This document shows positions 35,310-47,127 of a stretch of 64,000 nucleotides of DNA, one piece after another (the first letter of the stretch is position 1; the number at the start of each line of letters is the position of its first letter). Position numbers and translations under genes: made by a program. The stretch is from contig NC_081411.1 of the NCBI RefSeq assembly GCF_030272615.1, positions 830,260,160 to 830,324,159 of the forward strand. The letters run 5' to 3'. Origin of the DNA: Cryptomeria japonica. Taxonomy: Eukaryota; Streptophyta; Pinopsida; Cupressales; Cupressaceae. A model generated the notes under the pieces. It saw nothing but the letters and a program-made list of their open reading frames with translations, was not told where the DNA came from and did no database searches.

Positions 35310-36785
35310 CTAAGTCTCTACCAGTTGGGGTATGACCCCAAGCTGGTCTCTGAGATATTCAAAGGTTTCCTTAGGTAGAGGTTTAGTGAAAATATCTGCA
35401 ATTTACTCTTTAGTATTCACATAAACCAGTTTTATTTCTTTTGCTTCAACATTTTCCCTTAGAAAATTCAGTTTTATAGAAAAATGTTTGGTTTTAGAAA
35501 GTAATACTGGGTTTTTAGATATATCAATTGTTGCAGTGTTATCATAATTGATAGTTATAGGTTCCTTGTATTTTACCTTTATGTCTTTCAACATTTTCTT
35601 AAGCCATAGTACCTGTGTATAGTTGGTTGTTGCTGCAACATATCCTAATTCTACTGTTGATAAAGATGTACAACTTTGTTTCTTACTCAACCAAGAAACT
35701 AGTTTGCTTCCAAGAAAGAATGCTCTGCCAGTGGTTCTTTTCCTATCACCCACATCTCCTGCCCAGTTTGGTTCTGTGTATTTACATAATTCAAAGTTTT
35801 CATCTCTAGGATACCATAATCCAAGATTTGTAGTGCCTTGTAAGTACCGGAAAATCTTTTTTACTACTAATTCATGATTTTCTCTAGGATTACTCTAAAA
35901 TCTTGAAACAATACATACTACATTCATGATATAAAGTCTAGTTTGTTTCAAATACAGTAAACCTCCTATCATAGATTTGTACCTAGTCGGATTAATAGGT
36001 GTAGATTCATCCCTTAGTGATAATTTGTCATTTGTAGTCATAGGTGTGCTTACCAGTTTAGAATTCTCCATCCCAAATTTCTTTAGTAACTCTTTCAAGT
36101 AATTGGATTGACTCAAGAATATACCTTTATCAGTTTGTGAAATCTGCAATCCTAAAAAGAATTTTATTTCTCCAATCATAGACATTTCAAATTCTTGCTG
36201 CATTTCAATAGAAAAGTCTTCACATAATCCATCTTCTCCTCCAAAGATTATATCATCAACAAAAACTTCTATAACAAAGATGTCATCATTAATCACTTTA
36301 TAATATAAGTTCTTTTCAACATTACCTTCAGAAAAACCAATCTTCAAAAGATACTTATGTAATCTTGCATACCAAGCTCTTGGAGGTTGCCTCAACCCAT
36401 ACAAAGCTTTCCTTAACCTCCAAACCATATCTTTGTTTTCTGTCAAGGAAAAACCATTAGGTTGCTCAATGTAAACATCTTCTTCAAGATCTCCATTTAG
36501 AAATACAAATTTAATATCCATTTGATATACTTTGTAGTTCTTGTGTGTTGCAAAAGCCAAGAATAATCTAACTGCCTCGATTCTAGCTACCGGTGCAAAG
36601 GTTTCATTATAATCAATTCCTTCTTTTTGAGAATATTCCTTATACACTAGTCTTGCTTTATTTCTAATAACCTTACCATCTTCATTAAGTTTGTTTTTGA
36701 ATACCCATTTTGTTCCAATCACATTTTTGTCTTTAGGTCAGGGAACTAATGTCCAAGTGTTATTCTTCTCAATGTGTTCTAATTA
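35310..36785 (-). pseudogene. C2 Copia reverse transcriptase and RNase H, broken
   Basis: RT motifs: NTWTLVP, VIGTKWVFKNKLNEDG, YGLRQPPRAWY and the active box FVDDIIFGG. The RNase H part reads EPNWAGDVGDRK where the family has DADWAG, so the first catalytic Asp is lost. C-terminal marks are IADIFTKPLPK and YLRDQLGV, ending at TAG 35310-35312. Stops are TAA at 36783, TGA at 36738, TAG at 35895 and TAA at 35403. The frame is otherwise continuous with the integrase upstream. Confidence 0.92.
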
Positions 36786-38282
36786 TTCTTCCATAGCTTT
36801 AATCCAGTGTTTATCTTCACATGCCTCACTAAATAATGATGGTTCAATTTGAGAAATAAGACATACCTCTTCATTTTCTAGTCTTCCTCTTGTCATAACT
36901 CCTTTATACTTATTTCCAATTATCTTATCTTCAGAGTGATTCAGTCTTAGATATCGAGGTGTCTTTATTTGCTGTTGTTCCTCAGTTACAGTTGAATTTT
37001 CTGATGATACCAGTGTAACTGGATCTTTTTTCTGTACCAGTGTGTTCATTATGGGTTCATTTGTCAATATTTCTATTGTCAGTTCAGAGTCTGTATACCT
37101 TGAAGTTTCTTTGAATTGTTCATCAATTTTCACATTTGTACTCTCAACAATTTTCTGCAATGTTTTGTTAAAACATCTATATGCCTTACTCTTAGATGAA
37201 TAACCAAGAAATACTCCTTCATCACTTCTAGGATAAAATTTCCCAATATACTCATCTCTTCTAATATAGCATTTACTTCCAAATATTCTGAAATATTTAA
37301 GAGTAGGAGTAATACCAAACCATAGTTCATGAGGGGTCTTACCGGTTTCACCTTTGATGTGAACTTTGTTGAATGTATAGACCATTGTACTTATTGCTTC
37401 CCTCCAATATACATGTGGTAGATTTGATTCTAATAACATACTTCTGGCTGCATCCAAGATAGTTCTATTTTTTCTTTCTACAACTCCATTCTGTTGTGGT
37501 GTCTAAGGTGCTGATAGTTGTCTTCTGATTCCATTTACTTCACAGAATGCATTAAATTCCTTAGATGTAAATTCTCCTCCTTGATCTGATCTTAGACATT
37601 TGATTTTCTTACCAGATTCATTCTCTACCATTGCTTTGAACAATTTGAACTTCCCAAGTGCTTCTGATTTTTGTCTAAGAAAAGTAACCCAACACATTCT
37701 AGAATAGTCATCAATGATTAGCGTGAAATATCTATCACGTTGTAAACTTTTGGTTCTAGCTGGACCACATAAATCAGTATGAATTAAGTCAAGAGCATTA
37801 TAAGATTTTTCTGGAATACTTTTAAAAGTAGCTCTAACTTGTTTTCCAAATTGACATTCCTTACATACCAGATTGTGAGGCTTAACAATCTTAGGCAAAT
37901 CTCTAACTACCTTAGTGGTACTGATTTTTACCATGCAATCAAAATTTACATGATAGAGTCTCTTATGCCATAGCCAACTTTCATCAATATGAGCAATCAA
38001 GCATGTCTTTTCACTATTATTCAAATGAAAGATATTTCCTCTAGTTTGACTACCGGTTGCAATTTCCAAATCAGTTATGTTCATAATTTTGCATTTTCCA
38101 TTTTTGAATTGTAACTGAAATCCTTTCCCAACTAATTGACCAACACTCAAAAAATTATGCTTTAAACCTTCAACATAGTAAACATTGTCATTATTATGCT
38201 TACCATCAAGAGATATTGTACCTTTACCTTTGATCAAACAAGCTTTATCATCACCAAATCTCACTAGACCTCCATTATACTC
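36786..38282 (-). pseudogene. C2 GAG-pre-integrase and integrase, broken
   Basis: The zinc-binding part reads WLWHKRLYHVNFD and later CKECQFGK. The catalytic core shows Asp in LIHTDLCGP, Asp in LRSDQGGEF and an intact Glu in NGVVERKNRT. The C-terminal segment includes PHELWFG and FLGYSSKSKAYRCF. A TAG at 37503 interrupts it just before TPQQNG. Unlike C3 and G2, the catalytic triad here is complete. Confidence 0.92.
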
Positions 38283-39453
38283 CTAAAAAGTTAGGAATTT
38301 TTTTTTATCACCAATCATATGATGTGAGCATCCTGAATCAATGATCCATTCATCCTTAACTTCAATTTTAGCTGCCAAGGCCTATTCTACTGGTTGAATA
38401 GTAGGTGCCAGTTGATCTTCTATTATAGAAACAAAAACCCATCCATTGTCTATCGGATCCTCATCGGAATCATCAGACACTCCACCAACAAGATAACAAG
38501 ATTTGTCTTTATTCTTCTTAAATTTGTATCTCTGATATTCAAGGTTAGACTTGTATGTTCTTCTAGCTTCTTCTCTTAGTCTAGCATGTCTATCAGGGCA
38601 TCTTCAAGCCATATGACCAATCTTATTATAGTCAAAACATTTAAAGGGTGCTTTACCTTCATACTTACTTCCAACTAGACCTCTAGGCATTTTTCTTGCA
38701 AATAGAGCTTCAAGTTCATCAAGTTCTTCATTTTCTCTCCTACTTTCTTCAAGTTCTCTTGCATAAAAGGATTTCCAATTAGACTTGTCAAATGATGGTG
38801 CAGATGAAGTTGATGCTTTAAAGGCTAAATCTATCTTTATAGTAGCAACAGGACCAAATTCCTCGATTTCAAAGGATGAAAGTTTTCCAATCAATGTATC
38901 TCTAGTTACTGATGTATTAGGCATTGTTCTTAACTCATTTATAGCAGTGACTTTCATTTTATATGCCAGTGGAAATCCTCTTAAAACAATTTCATCTTCA
39001 CTTAAGGTTCCTCCACAACATTTAATACCCAAGACAATCTCATTAACTCTTTTCATAAAAGCAGAAATTCTTTCATCTTCTTCCATTTTTCAGATTTTCA
39101 TACCTAACCCAAAAGCTTTAAAGTTTTGCAATTTTGACTATGGAATCTCCTTCATTCAGTGTTTCCAAATGATCCCAAATAAATTTAGCATTAGACCTAT
39201 CTGATAATCCCATGATTTGTTGATCCGATAATACACTCAAAAGTGCTTCTCTTGCTTTGCAATCATTTTCCTTATCTTTAGCAAAGGTAGGTGGATTAGG
39301 CTGATTCTGAGTAGGAGTAGTATAGCCATTTTTTGTAACATCCTAGATGTCCTTACCAGTGCAATTTAGATGTGTCTCCATTCTAATCTTCCATATGCCA
39401 TAGTTGGTTCCATTAAGTTTAGGATTGTCCTTCCTAAAATAGTTAGTAGACAT
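38283..39453 (-). pseudogene. C2 gag and protease, broken
   Basis: Gag starts at ATG 39453 (MSTNYFRKDNPKLNGTNYGI), the usual Copia gag opening for this group. A TAG lies at 39343, and a frameshift between about 39120 and 39090 moves into the frame of all downstream domains. The zinc knuckle reads CFDYNKIGHMA-stop-RC: the second Cys is Tyr and a TGA at 38604 falls inside it. The protease site DSGCSHHM is preserved near 38350-38320, between TAG stops at 38382 and 38283. Confidence 0.88.
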
Positions 39454-39495
39454 TGGATCTCCTCAAGTTGTTAAACTTTTGCAAAAGAGGACTAG

Positions 39496-39507
39496 GCTCT
39501 GATACTG
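39496..39507 (-). promoter_or_regulatory. C2 primer binding site
   Basis: Minus-strand CAGTATCAGAGC, two bases from the 5' LTR. It matches the Met-tRNA complement TGGTATCAGAGC except at the first two positions. Confidence 0.75.
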
Positions 39508-39509
39508 AT

Positions 39510-40459
39510 TGTTAGGTCCTAGAGACAACTAAGAGTGGGGAGGGGGTGAATCAGTTGTCTAATAAATTCAAACCAAAACCAACTTAACCAACTTACATAC
39601 TCAATATCGGTAAACCAGTTTCTTATGCCGATAGACAGTTTTATCATTTAATTGCAATACCGGTAAAGATTAATGCATGAAACAAAAAGACAATAACATC
39701 CACAACACATAACACCAATATTTGTACATGGAAACCATATAAGTGGAAAAACCACGGTGGGAAACCTTACCCATAATCAGATGAAACTACTGTAGATAGT
39801 AAGTGTATACAAATGGGGTTTGCACATGCAGAAAGGCAAAGTGCCTAGAGCTCACTGCTCAAACACAAAATAGGAGTCAAACTGACTACAATTGGATGGT
39901 TAAATCCAATAAGAATGTACTGCTTAAATTAGCATCTTTCTATGCTAGATTCGGTACCGGTGTAGTTTTGTTTGTCTTCACAAAGCCTTCTTTCAACCTT
40001 CAAATGATGTTTGCGTGTATAGCTTTTCTTATTCTCACATATACCTTCACACAATTCTTTTTCACATTCTGCATTCGATCTTACAAATAAGATCTTACAT
40101 TTATATCATAGCCTAAGACCAATTTTAGTAGGTCGGCTCTAAAGGATATTAGAATAAAATCAGTTTACAAATAAAGCAATATCTGATGTAATAACTGATT
40201 CAACATGTCAGCTTGATGCATTTACAACAATAATAAAACATCTCAATAGCATGCCATGCTGATCTAGAAAAGATAAGCCTATCGGTGTATAACCTGGACC
40301 TATTTGCCAGTTAATATGCAAATACGAATATGCTAATGAACAAATCTTCAAGACAAAGTGTTCAAACAATGTCTTCAACGTAACAAAGTGTTTTTCCATG
40401 ACATTCCAACTGTTGACGAACATTATATCCTATCAGTGTACCAGATACTGGTGACTATG
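39510..40459 (-). repeat. C2 5' LTR, inner part
   Basis: It aligns with 33894 onwards up to the N3 insertion; the remaining 109 bp lie at 48388-48496. The N3 target copy CTATG is at 40455-40459. Confidence 0.92.
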
Positions 40460-40631
40460 TGTACCATCGTAAAATTGTGACACTTGCAATTTCGACTGCA
40501 TTTGGGTCTTCACGATGGCAGTGCAACGTTGAACCTGAATGGAGACCCTGAAACCTGTTTGCGACATCAAAAACTGCATCTTTTCTGCACCTTGGCCTAA
40601 TCCTCCTTGCACCCTTCTGTCCCAGGAGGTG

Positions 40632-40724
40632 GGACCATGGCGCCCAGTGCCCTGGTCCTTCAGGACCATGGCGCCCAATGCCCTGGTCCCTCAGGACCAT
40701 GGCGCCCAGCGCCCTGGTACCTGG
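40632..40724 (+). repeat. Three 31-bp GC-rich tandem units in N3 LTR
   Basis: Units start at 40632, 40663 and 40694, each beginning GGACCATGGCGCCCA. At the unit junctions TGGTCC-TTCA-GGACCA and TGGTCC-CTCA-GGACCA form 6-bp stems with 4-base loops. The region stands out in an AT-rich LTR. Related units lie in the 3' LTR at about 47303-47392. Confidence 0.88.
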
Positions 40725-40843
40725 CCCTATTTTGGGCCCGGTCTCTTGTTGGGCATCGGGTCTTCAAGTTTGCAATTTCGAGAATAATGTTCCTAGGTTA
40801 GCCTAAGGTCAAAAAAATCAGTCTTCTAACCCTAATTGACAAG

Positions 40844-40851
40844 TATATAAA
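40844..40851 (+). promoter_or_regulatory. TATA box of N3 5' LTR
   Basis: TATATAAA is followed by a pyrimidine-rich stretch (ACATTTCCTCTCCCATT) suited to a transcription start. The same motif sits at 47512-47519 in the 3' LTR. Confidence 0.6.
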
Positions 40852-41724
40852 CTACATTTCCTCTCCCATTTGAGGGAGGAAAAAACATATGTTTGCAAGA
40901 GGCGGAAGCGATAGGCAAACATTCAAACATTCAAGAATTCAAGCATTCATTCAAGCAATTGAGCATTCTAAGTCTCCATTCAAGGCTAAGTGTTGCATTC
41001 AAGACAAGGATTCAACCATTGAAGAGGAGATCACTTACAACATACAACATACAACATAAAACATCATTACACCTTCGCATGTAAGAATACAAACATTCTT
41101 ACAACAAGGTATCAATACTTGATTACATTACAAACATTTACATTTACAGCATTCTCATTTCTTGGTTAATTCCAAAACTGGGGTTTGACCTGAAGGCAAA
41201 CCCCTAATCCCTAACCCCCCAATCGTCCTCTCTTTTCTATGTGTAGGTTGCAGGTACATGGCTATAATTGAAGATCTGGAATCCTTGTGCAGAGATGAAC
41301 AGATCCCCCTTCGTTTCACGGATTTTTCGGAGGACCGTGTGCACTCCGGGCACCATCGTCCCATCAACTTTTGCTCAAACTTGTAGGAAAGAATCGTCTC
41401 GACATTTTACTGCTAATTTTAGGTCCGTATCTTCATCCCGTGTCTCTATCTCCATCTACAAGAGAATCTTTCTTACTTTCACATACACTCCTAGTTCAAT
41501 CCTTCTATCTACATTCTTTACAAAAGAGGGTATCCTTGCTGTCTCAACCCTTGAAACTCATTTAGAATTCAATCTTGCATTGTGTGGGATTGGATCTTGT
41601 GAGTTTCAACCCCTCTTTTGAATGTAAAGTCTCTCCTAAGTGAAAACCGTCAATCCTAGTGACCTCCTTTCTCTCTCCTTGGAGTGGGGGGAACACCTAG
41701 GGTTCAATTTTTCACTTTACATTT

Positions 41725-41742
41725 TGGTGAACCCGACGTGAA
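41725..41742 (+). promoter_or_regulatory. N3 primer binding site
   Basis: TGGTGAACCCGACGTGAA starts three bases after the LTR. Its complement ends in CCA and could form a tRNA acceptor and T-arm (the CACGT part). I do not name the tRNA. Confidence 0.72.
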
Positions 41743-42940
41743 ACATCCTAATTCTAATTATTCATGGTTAGATCTAAAAAAATTTGCTTCCTTAATTACA
41801 TTTCCATGTTTGATCTTTTGCAAATTTTAGAGGTTAATTGCATAAAAACCCTAAATTTTCTTTTTAGTAATTGAGCTTGTGAAATGTTTAATTGTTAATG
41901 CTTGTTTCAAATCTACCCTTCTATTGACAATTGTCAATTCATATATTGAAAATTTTCAATTCATATTTGTGCTTTAATTCTGAAAATCAAGTGGTTAAGT
42001 GTCAAAACCCTAATTTTTAAAACCCTCTTGATTCAACCTTTGACTGCTAATTTCACTGATCAAAACACCTCCAAATTGGCTGTAACTTTGGATTCCGCAA
42101 CAAAATCATAATATCTCTCATCCCTGAAAATTTTGAAAAAAGTTGCAAGGACCATGTGCACCTCGAGTGCCATTGTCCTCGACATTTTTTCTGAAATTTC
42201 GGGAGCTAGATCTTACTGTATTTTTCTGCTAAAATCCAGAATCTTGGCTGATTTCATCAATTCTAACACATTCAAAATTAAAGTCAAAGTTGGTCTAGTG
42301 ATTGCTTGGATTAAGGCTTCTAATCATTCAAAATTGTGGAAATTGAAATTTTGTATCAAAATTGTGTTTCTTACTATCCTAAATCTGAAAAGTGTGTTGG
42401 CATTCATTCGAAGTTTCAGTGCTTTATTCAAATTTTTGCAATTTGTGACTTTTGAAATCAAGTGTTTAATTGCAACAACTTTGATTTCCACTTTCAAAAT
42501 TGGATTTTTCATGAAATTGAGTCAACTTTTAAATTTCAAAGCTTGCATTGCTTTTAGTGTTCCCTCTAAAATCATAAAATTCAAAATTTTAGTTTCCCTC
42601 TCTTGTTCAAAATTCAAATTTTGCATTTTTCAACAATCTTGGTAGGGTTCAATTTTGAGATTGCAACTTTAATTTGGCCTATCTACAGATCATAAAATCA
42701 CTCAATTTTTTCAGATTAGCTTTAAAATCATCATAACTTTCATCCATGAAAAATTTGAAAAAAGTTGCGAGGACCATGTGCACTCCGTTCACCACGGTCC
42801 CTGACATTTTTTCTGAAATTTTGGGAGATTGTCGTGATTGTATTTAACAGCCTAAATCTAGGAGATTGGCTAGTTTTATTGAAATTTGCTACCTCTAAAT
42901 TCAAAAATAAAATTCAAAATCTTCTCTCTCTCTCTAGTGC
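41743..42940 (+). other. N3 leader
   Basis: An AT-rich non-coding leader of 1.2 kb. It carries two copies of a ~60-bp module (42147-42206 and 42769-42828) that also recurs in the LTR. An open stretch at 42133-42645 has low-complexity composition and I do not call it a gene. Confidence 0.6.
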
Positions 42941-45900
42941 ATGATTTTTACAACAATAAGCCCTACTTACACTATTCCCATTAGACGAAGCCTTAGAATT
43001 AAGTCTTTCCAAGGTTTAATTACCAAGGAGATGGAACCTAATTTGAATGGCCTTTTTAACGAGGACATGGGTAATTCCTCTAATCCTCTTAATGATGAAG
43101 AAGCTCTCCATGAGGTTTCTATAGAACAACTTTGGAATTGGATAACCAATTTGATGATTTTCAGCAATGGATGTCTCAAGAATACCTCGATAGTCAAGCT
43201 CTTTCATTAATTGAGGGTCTAAAATGTATGGTTCAAAGTGATAAGAATGGAATTGATATTTTGCATGGTATTGCACACATCATGGATTCAAATGTGATGC
43301 CTATGAAGAGTTGTGCCGAAACTTTAGGTTATACACAACCTCCTACTCAAGTCAATCATTCTATTCCTTTGACAACTTCTATTGCTAGTATACCTACTTT
43401 TACATCAAACATAATGACTACTTTAATACAAAACATTCCACCTATGATCACCAGTCATGGGGGCAATCCTTCCTCTTCAATCAACCCTCTTCCTTCATTC
43501 AATCTGACTTCTTCATTCATTCCTTCAATGAGTGTCCCTATTACATCTTCACAAATGAACATGACGCAAGGGGGCAATTCATTCAACCATTCCATTCCTT
43601 CTTGTAGTGCTCCTTTTTTCCAATCATCTCCTATGACTAACCATCATAGTGTCTCGCCACCTTACTCTCAATCAATACCTTCTTTCAACAACATAATACC
43701 TCCATCACAATCTAACATGTCTAATATGAACTCTTTGACTGAAGCAACCATTAACAATCTTGCACAAATTGTCTCTTCTTTACAGCAACAAATTGCCTCT
43801 ATGAATCAATCTAAGTTTAGTGTGCCCACATTTGATGTTGCGAGCCCACTTTCTCTTGACATTGTTCAAGCTATCCCCCCTAAGCATGTTGAAATCCCAC
43901 AGTTGGAGCTTTATAATGGTAAAGGTGATCCTCTAACACATGTTAAGACCTTTCAAACAATATATACCGATTTTGCTCATGACCAAAGGTTGCTTGCAAA
44001 ACTGTTTACTAGAACATTAAGAGATAAGGCTCTACAATGGTATTGCTCATTGCCTTCCTATTCTATTACTTCTTTCCAACAACTTGCAAATGCTTTTATT
44101 CAACAATTTCAAAACAATATAAGTCCTAAAGTTACTTTGATTGATTTAATGCATTGTAAACAAGGTGTTAAAGAAAAAGTGACTGATTTCATTGGTAGAT
44201 ATAAGCATTTGTGTGCTCAAATTTCTTTTCCAATACCTGACAATGATATTCAAAGAATATTTATTTCTAATTTACAAAAAGATATTAGATAAAAACTTAT
44301 GTTTTCTGAGTTTACTTCTTTCCAACAGTTGTGTGCAACTCTTCACAATTATCAACTGACTGTGAGTCAAATGGAACAAGCAAATCCTATGGCTCTGAGT
44401 GATAAGGGTGATAGTAGTCAACAACCATTTGGGAAGTTTAAACTGAACAGAGGGTTCGTTAAGTTCAATGAAAACATCACCAACAACAATGTGAATGCAG
44501 CATCAGGTGTGCCTCCTATTTCTAAGTTTTTCAAGAAAGAAAGAGAGTTTACTCCTTTGAATGAATCATTGCATAGTATTATGAATAAGTTATTGGAACA
44601 AAATGTGCTTATTCTCCCTCCTATAAAGCAAATAGATCCTGCAAAGATTAATTCACCCTATTTTGATAACAAATCTTTTTGTCAATTTCATCGTCAACCT
44701 AGGCATGATATTGAAAAATGTTTTGCTTTAAAGGGTAAAATTCAAGATTTGATTGATAATAATACTATCTCTGTTTCAGGTGTGAATGATAAAGGAAACA
44801 CATCTGTAGCTCTTCCTAACCAAAATCTTAAGATTTTTACTGATCCATTACCTTCTCATACCTCTAATGTGATTGAGACTAATGATTCCTCTTTCTCACC
44901 TGATGGTCTTGTGTCTATGACTCCGAATGTGATTAACTTTGTAGAGTAGCAGAAAATCCCTAAAGAACCTTCCATCACATTTGATTCCAGTGAAACTATC
45001 AGGGCACCTGATGGTCCTTTATATATAGTTGCAAAAGTCAAGAATACACCTTGTCGTGGAGTGCTTATTGATCCTTCTTGCATGGTTAATGTCATTACTG
45101 AAGAATTTCTTTTTACTTTGCAATTGAATCAAGTGATCTATGACAAAATAGATGTGGTTGTGAAATTATTTGATGCATTTTCTTCTCCTACAATTGGTTC
45201 TATTACATTACCTATTGAGGTCCATAACAAATTGCTTGATGTGAGCTTTGCTATTATTCCATCATCCGAACAATTTCGTGTGAAGCTAGGCTATCCTTGG
45301 CTATCTTCCATGAAAGCTATTGCTTCTCCTATTCACAAGTGTTTGAAATTTCCCCATAATGGTGAAGTTGTTACTGTCAATCATAGTCTCTTTAAACCAG
45401 CTGAAAGAACTTCTAGTGTTCCTATTGATTATTTTTGGTCTAAACAATTCCAATCTCTTCCACCGTGAAGTGATCATCTTTTCAAATCTTATCAAAAGTG
45501 GAAAAAAGATATGATCCTATCTCTAAGTGAACCTCGAACACCCAAACTTGATACTCCTATCGTTCTTGAGAAGGAAGTTCTTCCTTTGAAAGATAAAACT
45601 AATGTCTTTCCTCAAGAAGATTCCCAACCCATTCCTATGGATGTGACTATGCCTATGTCTAATAAACTTTCTAAAAGTAGACCTATACCTCCTCATCATG
45701 ATGGACTTGGTCTCCTTCCTAAACCAGATATTCCTCCTTTATATGGAGCAATTCCTCCTCCTTCCTTTTATAGAGAGAAGAGACCTTCCTCTTCTCCTAT
45801 TATCCAACCTAAGAGACCACAACCTAAACACCCAAGTGATAAGGATGAGAACATTCCTCCTCCTCAATCTTCTCAACTTCCTACTAAGACTAGATGAAAT

Positions 45901-46376
45901 CGTTTGCGCATGAATGCTGACGAAAGTGTCGTCTTAGAGCTCATGCAGCTGCTTCTCAAACTTTACAATCCCCAAAAACACCTTCAGCTAGTATTATTCC
46001 ATTTTCTCCTCATCTGAAAATTGAGCCAAAATCTCCTAAACATAAGATGCATGATGGTTTTGATCCTGTGCGAGTTAAAGATCCTATTTTTATAAATCTT
46101 GATGATGATATAGATGAAAATGTTATTCAATGTGAAAATGTTACTTCTCTTGCTTCTGATAGTGAATATGAATATGTTGATATTGATAACCATTTATCTA
46201 ACAAATTTTCTAAAGCACTTATCTTAGCTCCTAGACAAGAACAGCGTGGCTTGGAACATGAACATAGCCCTTGTTTGGATCTTGTGATAGCTCCATCTGC
46301 TGTGTTGGATGTTCCTCCTCTAGCATGTTTCCTGCCTTCCCGAAATATTGATCAACAAGATCGGGGGGGTGGATGA
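42941..46376 (+). pseudogene. N3 gag-protease polyprotein, broken
   Basis: It starts at ATG 42941 in frame 2; near 43128 a small indel moves it to frame 1 (43132-45897), and near 45930 another moves it to frame 0 (to 46376). Domains: a Ser/Pro/Asn-rich N-terminus (~43320-43830); a Gypsy gag capsid with ELYNGKGDPLTHVKTFQ, ALQWYCSLP and FQQLANAFIQQF; a CQFHRQPRHDIEKCFALK motif as a CHHC knuckle; then a protease-like domain (45001-45400) with LIDPSCMVNVI and LGYPWLSSM. The protease has DPS where D-[ST]-G is expected. Stops are TAA at 44290, TAG at 44947, and TGA at 45466 and 45895. A Pro-rich, acidic tail follows; no RT. Confidence 0.88.
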
Positions 46377-47127
46377 CGTGCTAGACTAGTTCATTAGCAT
46401 AGTAGATTCTCTCCTCCTCTCTTGATCTCTTTTGTTACTTCTTCTATGTGTTATTCTCATTCTTCTTAGTGTTGTCTACTTGAGGACGATGCAAAGCATT
46501 GAGATCTCTTTTGGTCTCTCTAATGTTGACTCAAAAGACACGTGTTCCCTTCTTCTAGGTGACTTTCCTTGATTGGGGAATGAAGAACAATTATGCATAC
46601 ATACATATGATATACATGAATTATCATACAGCATACTGACCCCAAGGAAAGCGAAGTCACCTCGTGATTTGTGTTTTGTGTCTATTATCCTTGGGTTTGT
46701 CTCACACTTGGGGGATAAATCTTTGTGATAACATGCTCCTTTCCCTTTTCCTTTCTTATGTGTATCACTGCCTTAAAACAATCACCCCCGATAAGGCGTG
46801 TGTGATCACTTTAACATAGGGGGCATACACTCCATCCATATCTCTTCAAGATTCTTGAAAATTTCTTGGCAAACTTAGCTTTGCCTTGAAAATTTTTGGT
46901 ATTTTTCTTGCATGACTCATAGTGAGGGAACCTTACTACAGATAGACATGGTTCTCCCTCATGATCTTCCCTTTTACTTTGTCAATCGAAGTCATAAGAT
47001 CCTTAGTCCACTGGGGGCTTGGTGTATCTTGCCTCCTTCACGTGGTGAAAGTCTTTCAATGTTGTTTCCTTGTACTTTACCGAAAGTATGGGCATACGCT
47101 TATACTCCCACCAAAGTGGGGGCTAAA
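46377..47127 (+). other. N3 3' untranslated region and polypurine tract
   Basis: No gene. The tract AAAGTGGGGGCTAAA (about 47113-47127) directly precedes the 3' LTR. The same tract precedes the R6 LTR, and a related one the R5 LTR. Confidence 0.7.

Larger units (their letters stand above)
40460..41721 (+). repeat. N3 5' LTR
   Basis: It begins TGTACCATCG and ends CTTTACA, followed by the primer site. It contains three GC-rich 31-bp units (40632-40724) and a TATA box (40844-40851). A few percent of positions differ from the 3' LTR by eye. Confidence 0.92.

Noticed and set aside
40632-40724. CRISPR-like repeat array
   Set aside because: The units are directly adjacent with no spacers, and the context is a plant LTR.
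40539-40801. Overlapping ORFs in the N3 LTR GC-rich region
   Set aside because: They come from three 31-bp tandem units read in several frames. There is no domain, and the 3' LTR copy is not open in the same way.
41268-41621. 117-residue ORF in the N3 5' LTR, repeated at 47929-48282
   Set aside because: It occurs in both LTR copies only because LTRs are duplicates. It lies in U5, has no domain, and its ends are set by chance stops.
42133-42645. 170-residue open frame in the N3 leader
   Set aside because: Low-complexity Lys/Phe/Ile translation of AT-rich leader, overlapping the repeated module, with no counterpart in related elements here.
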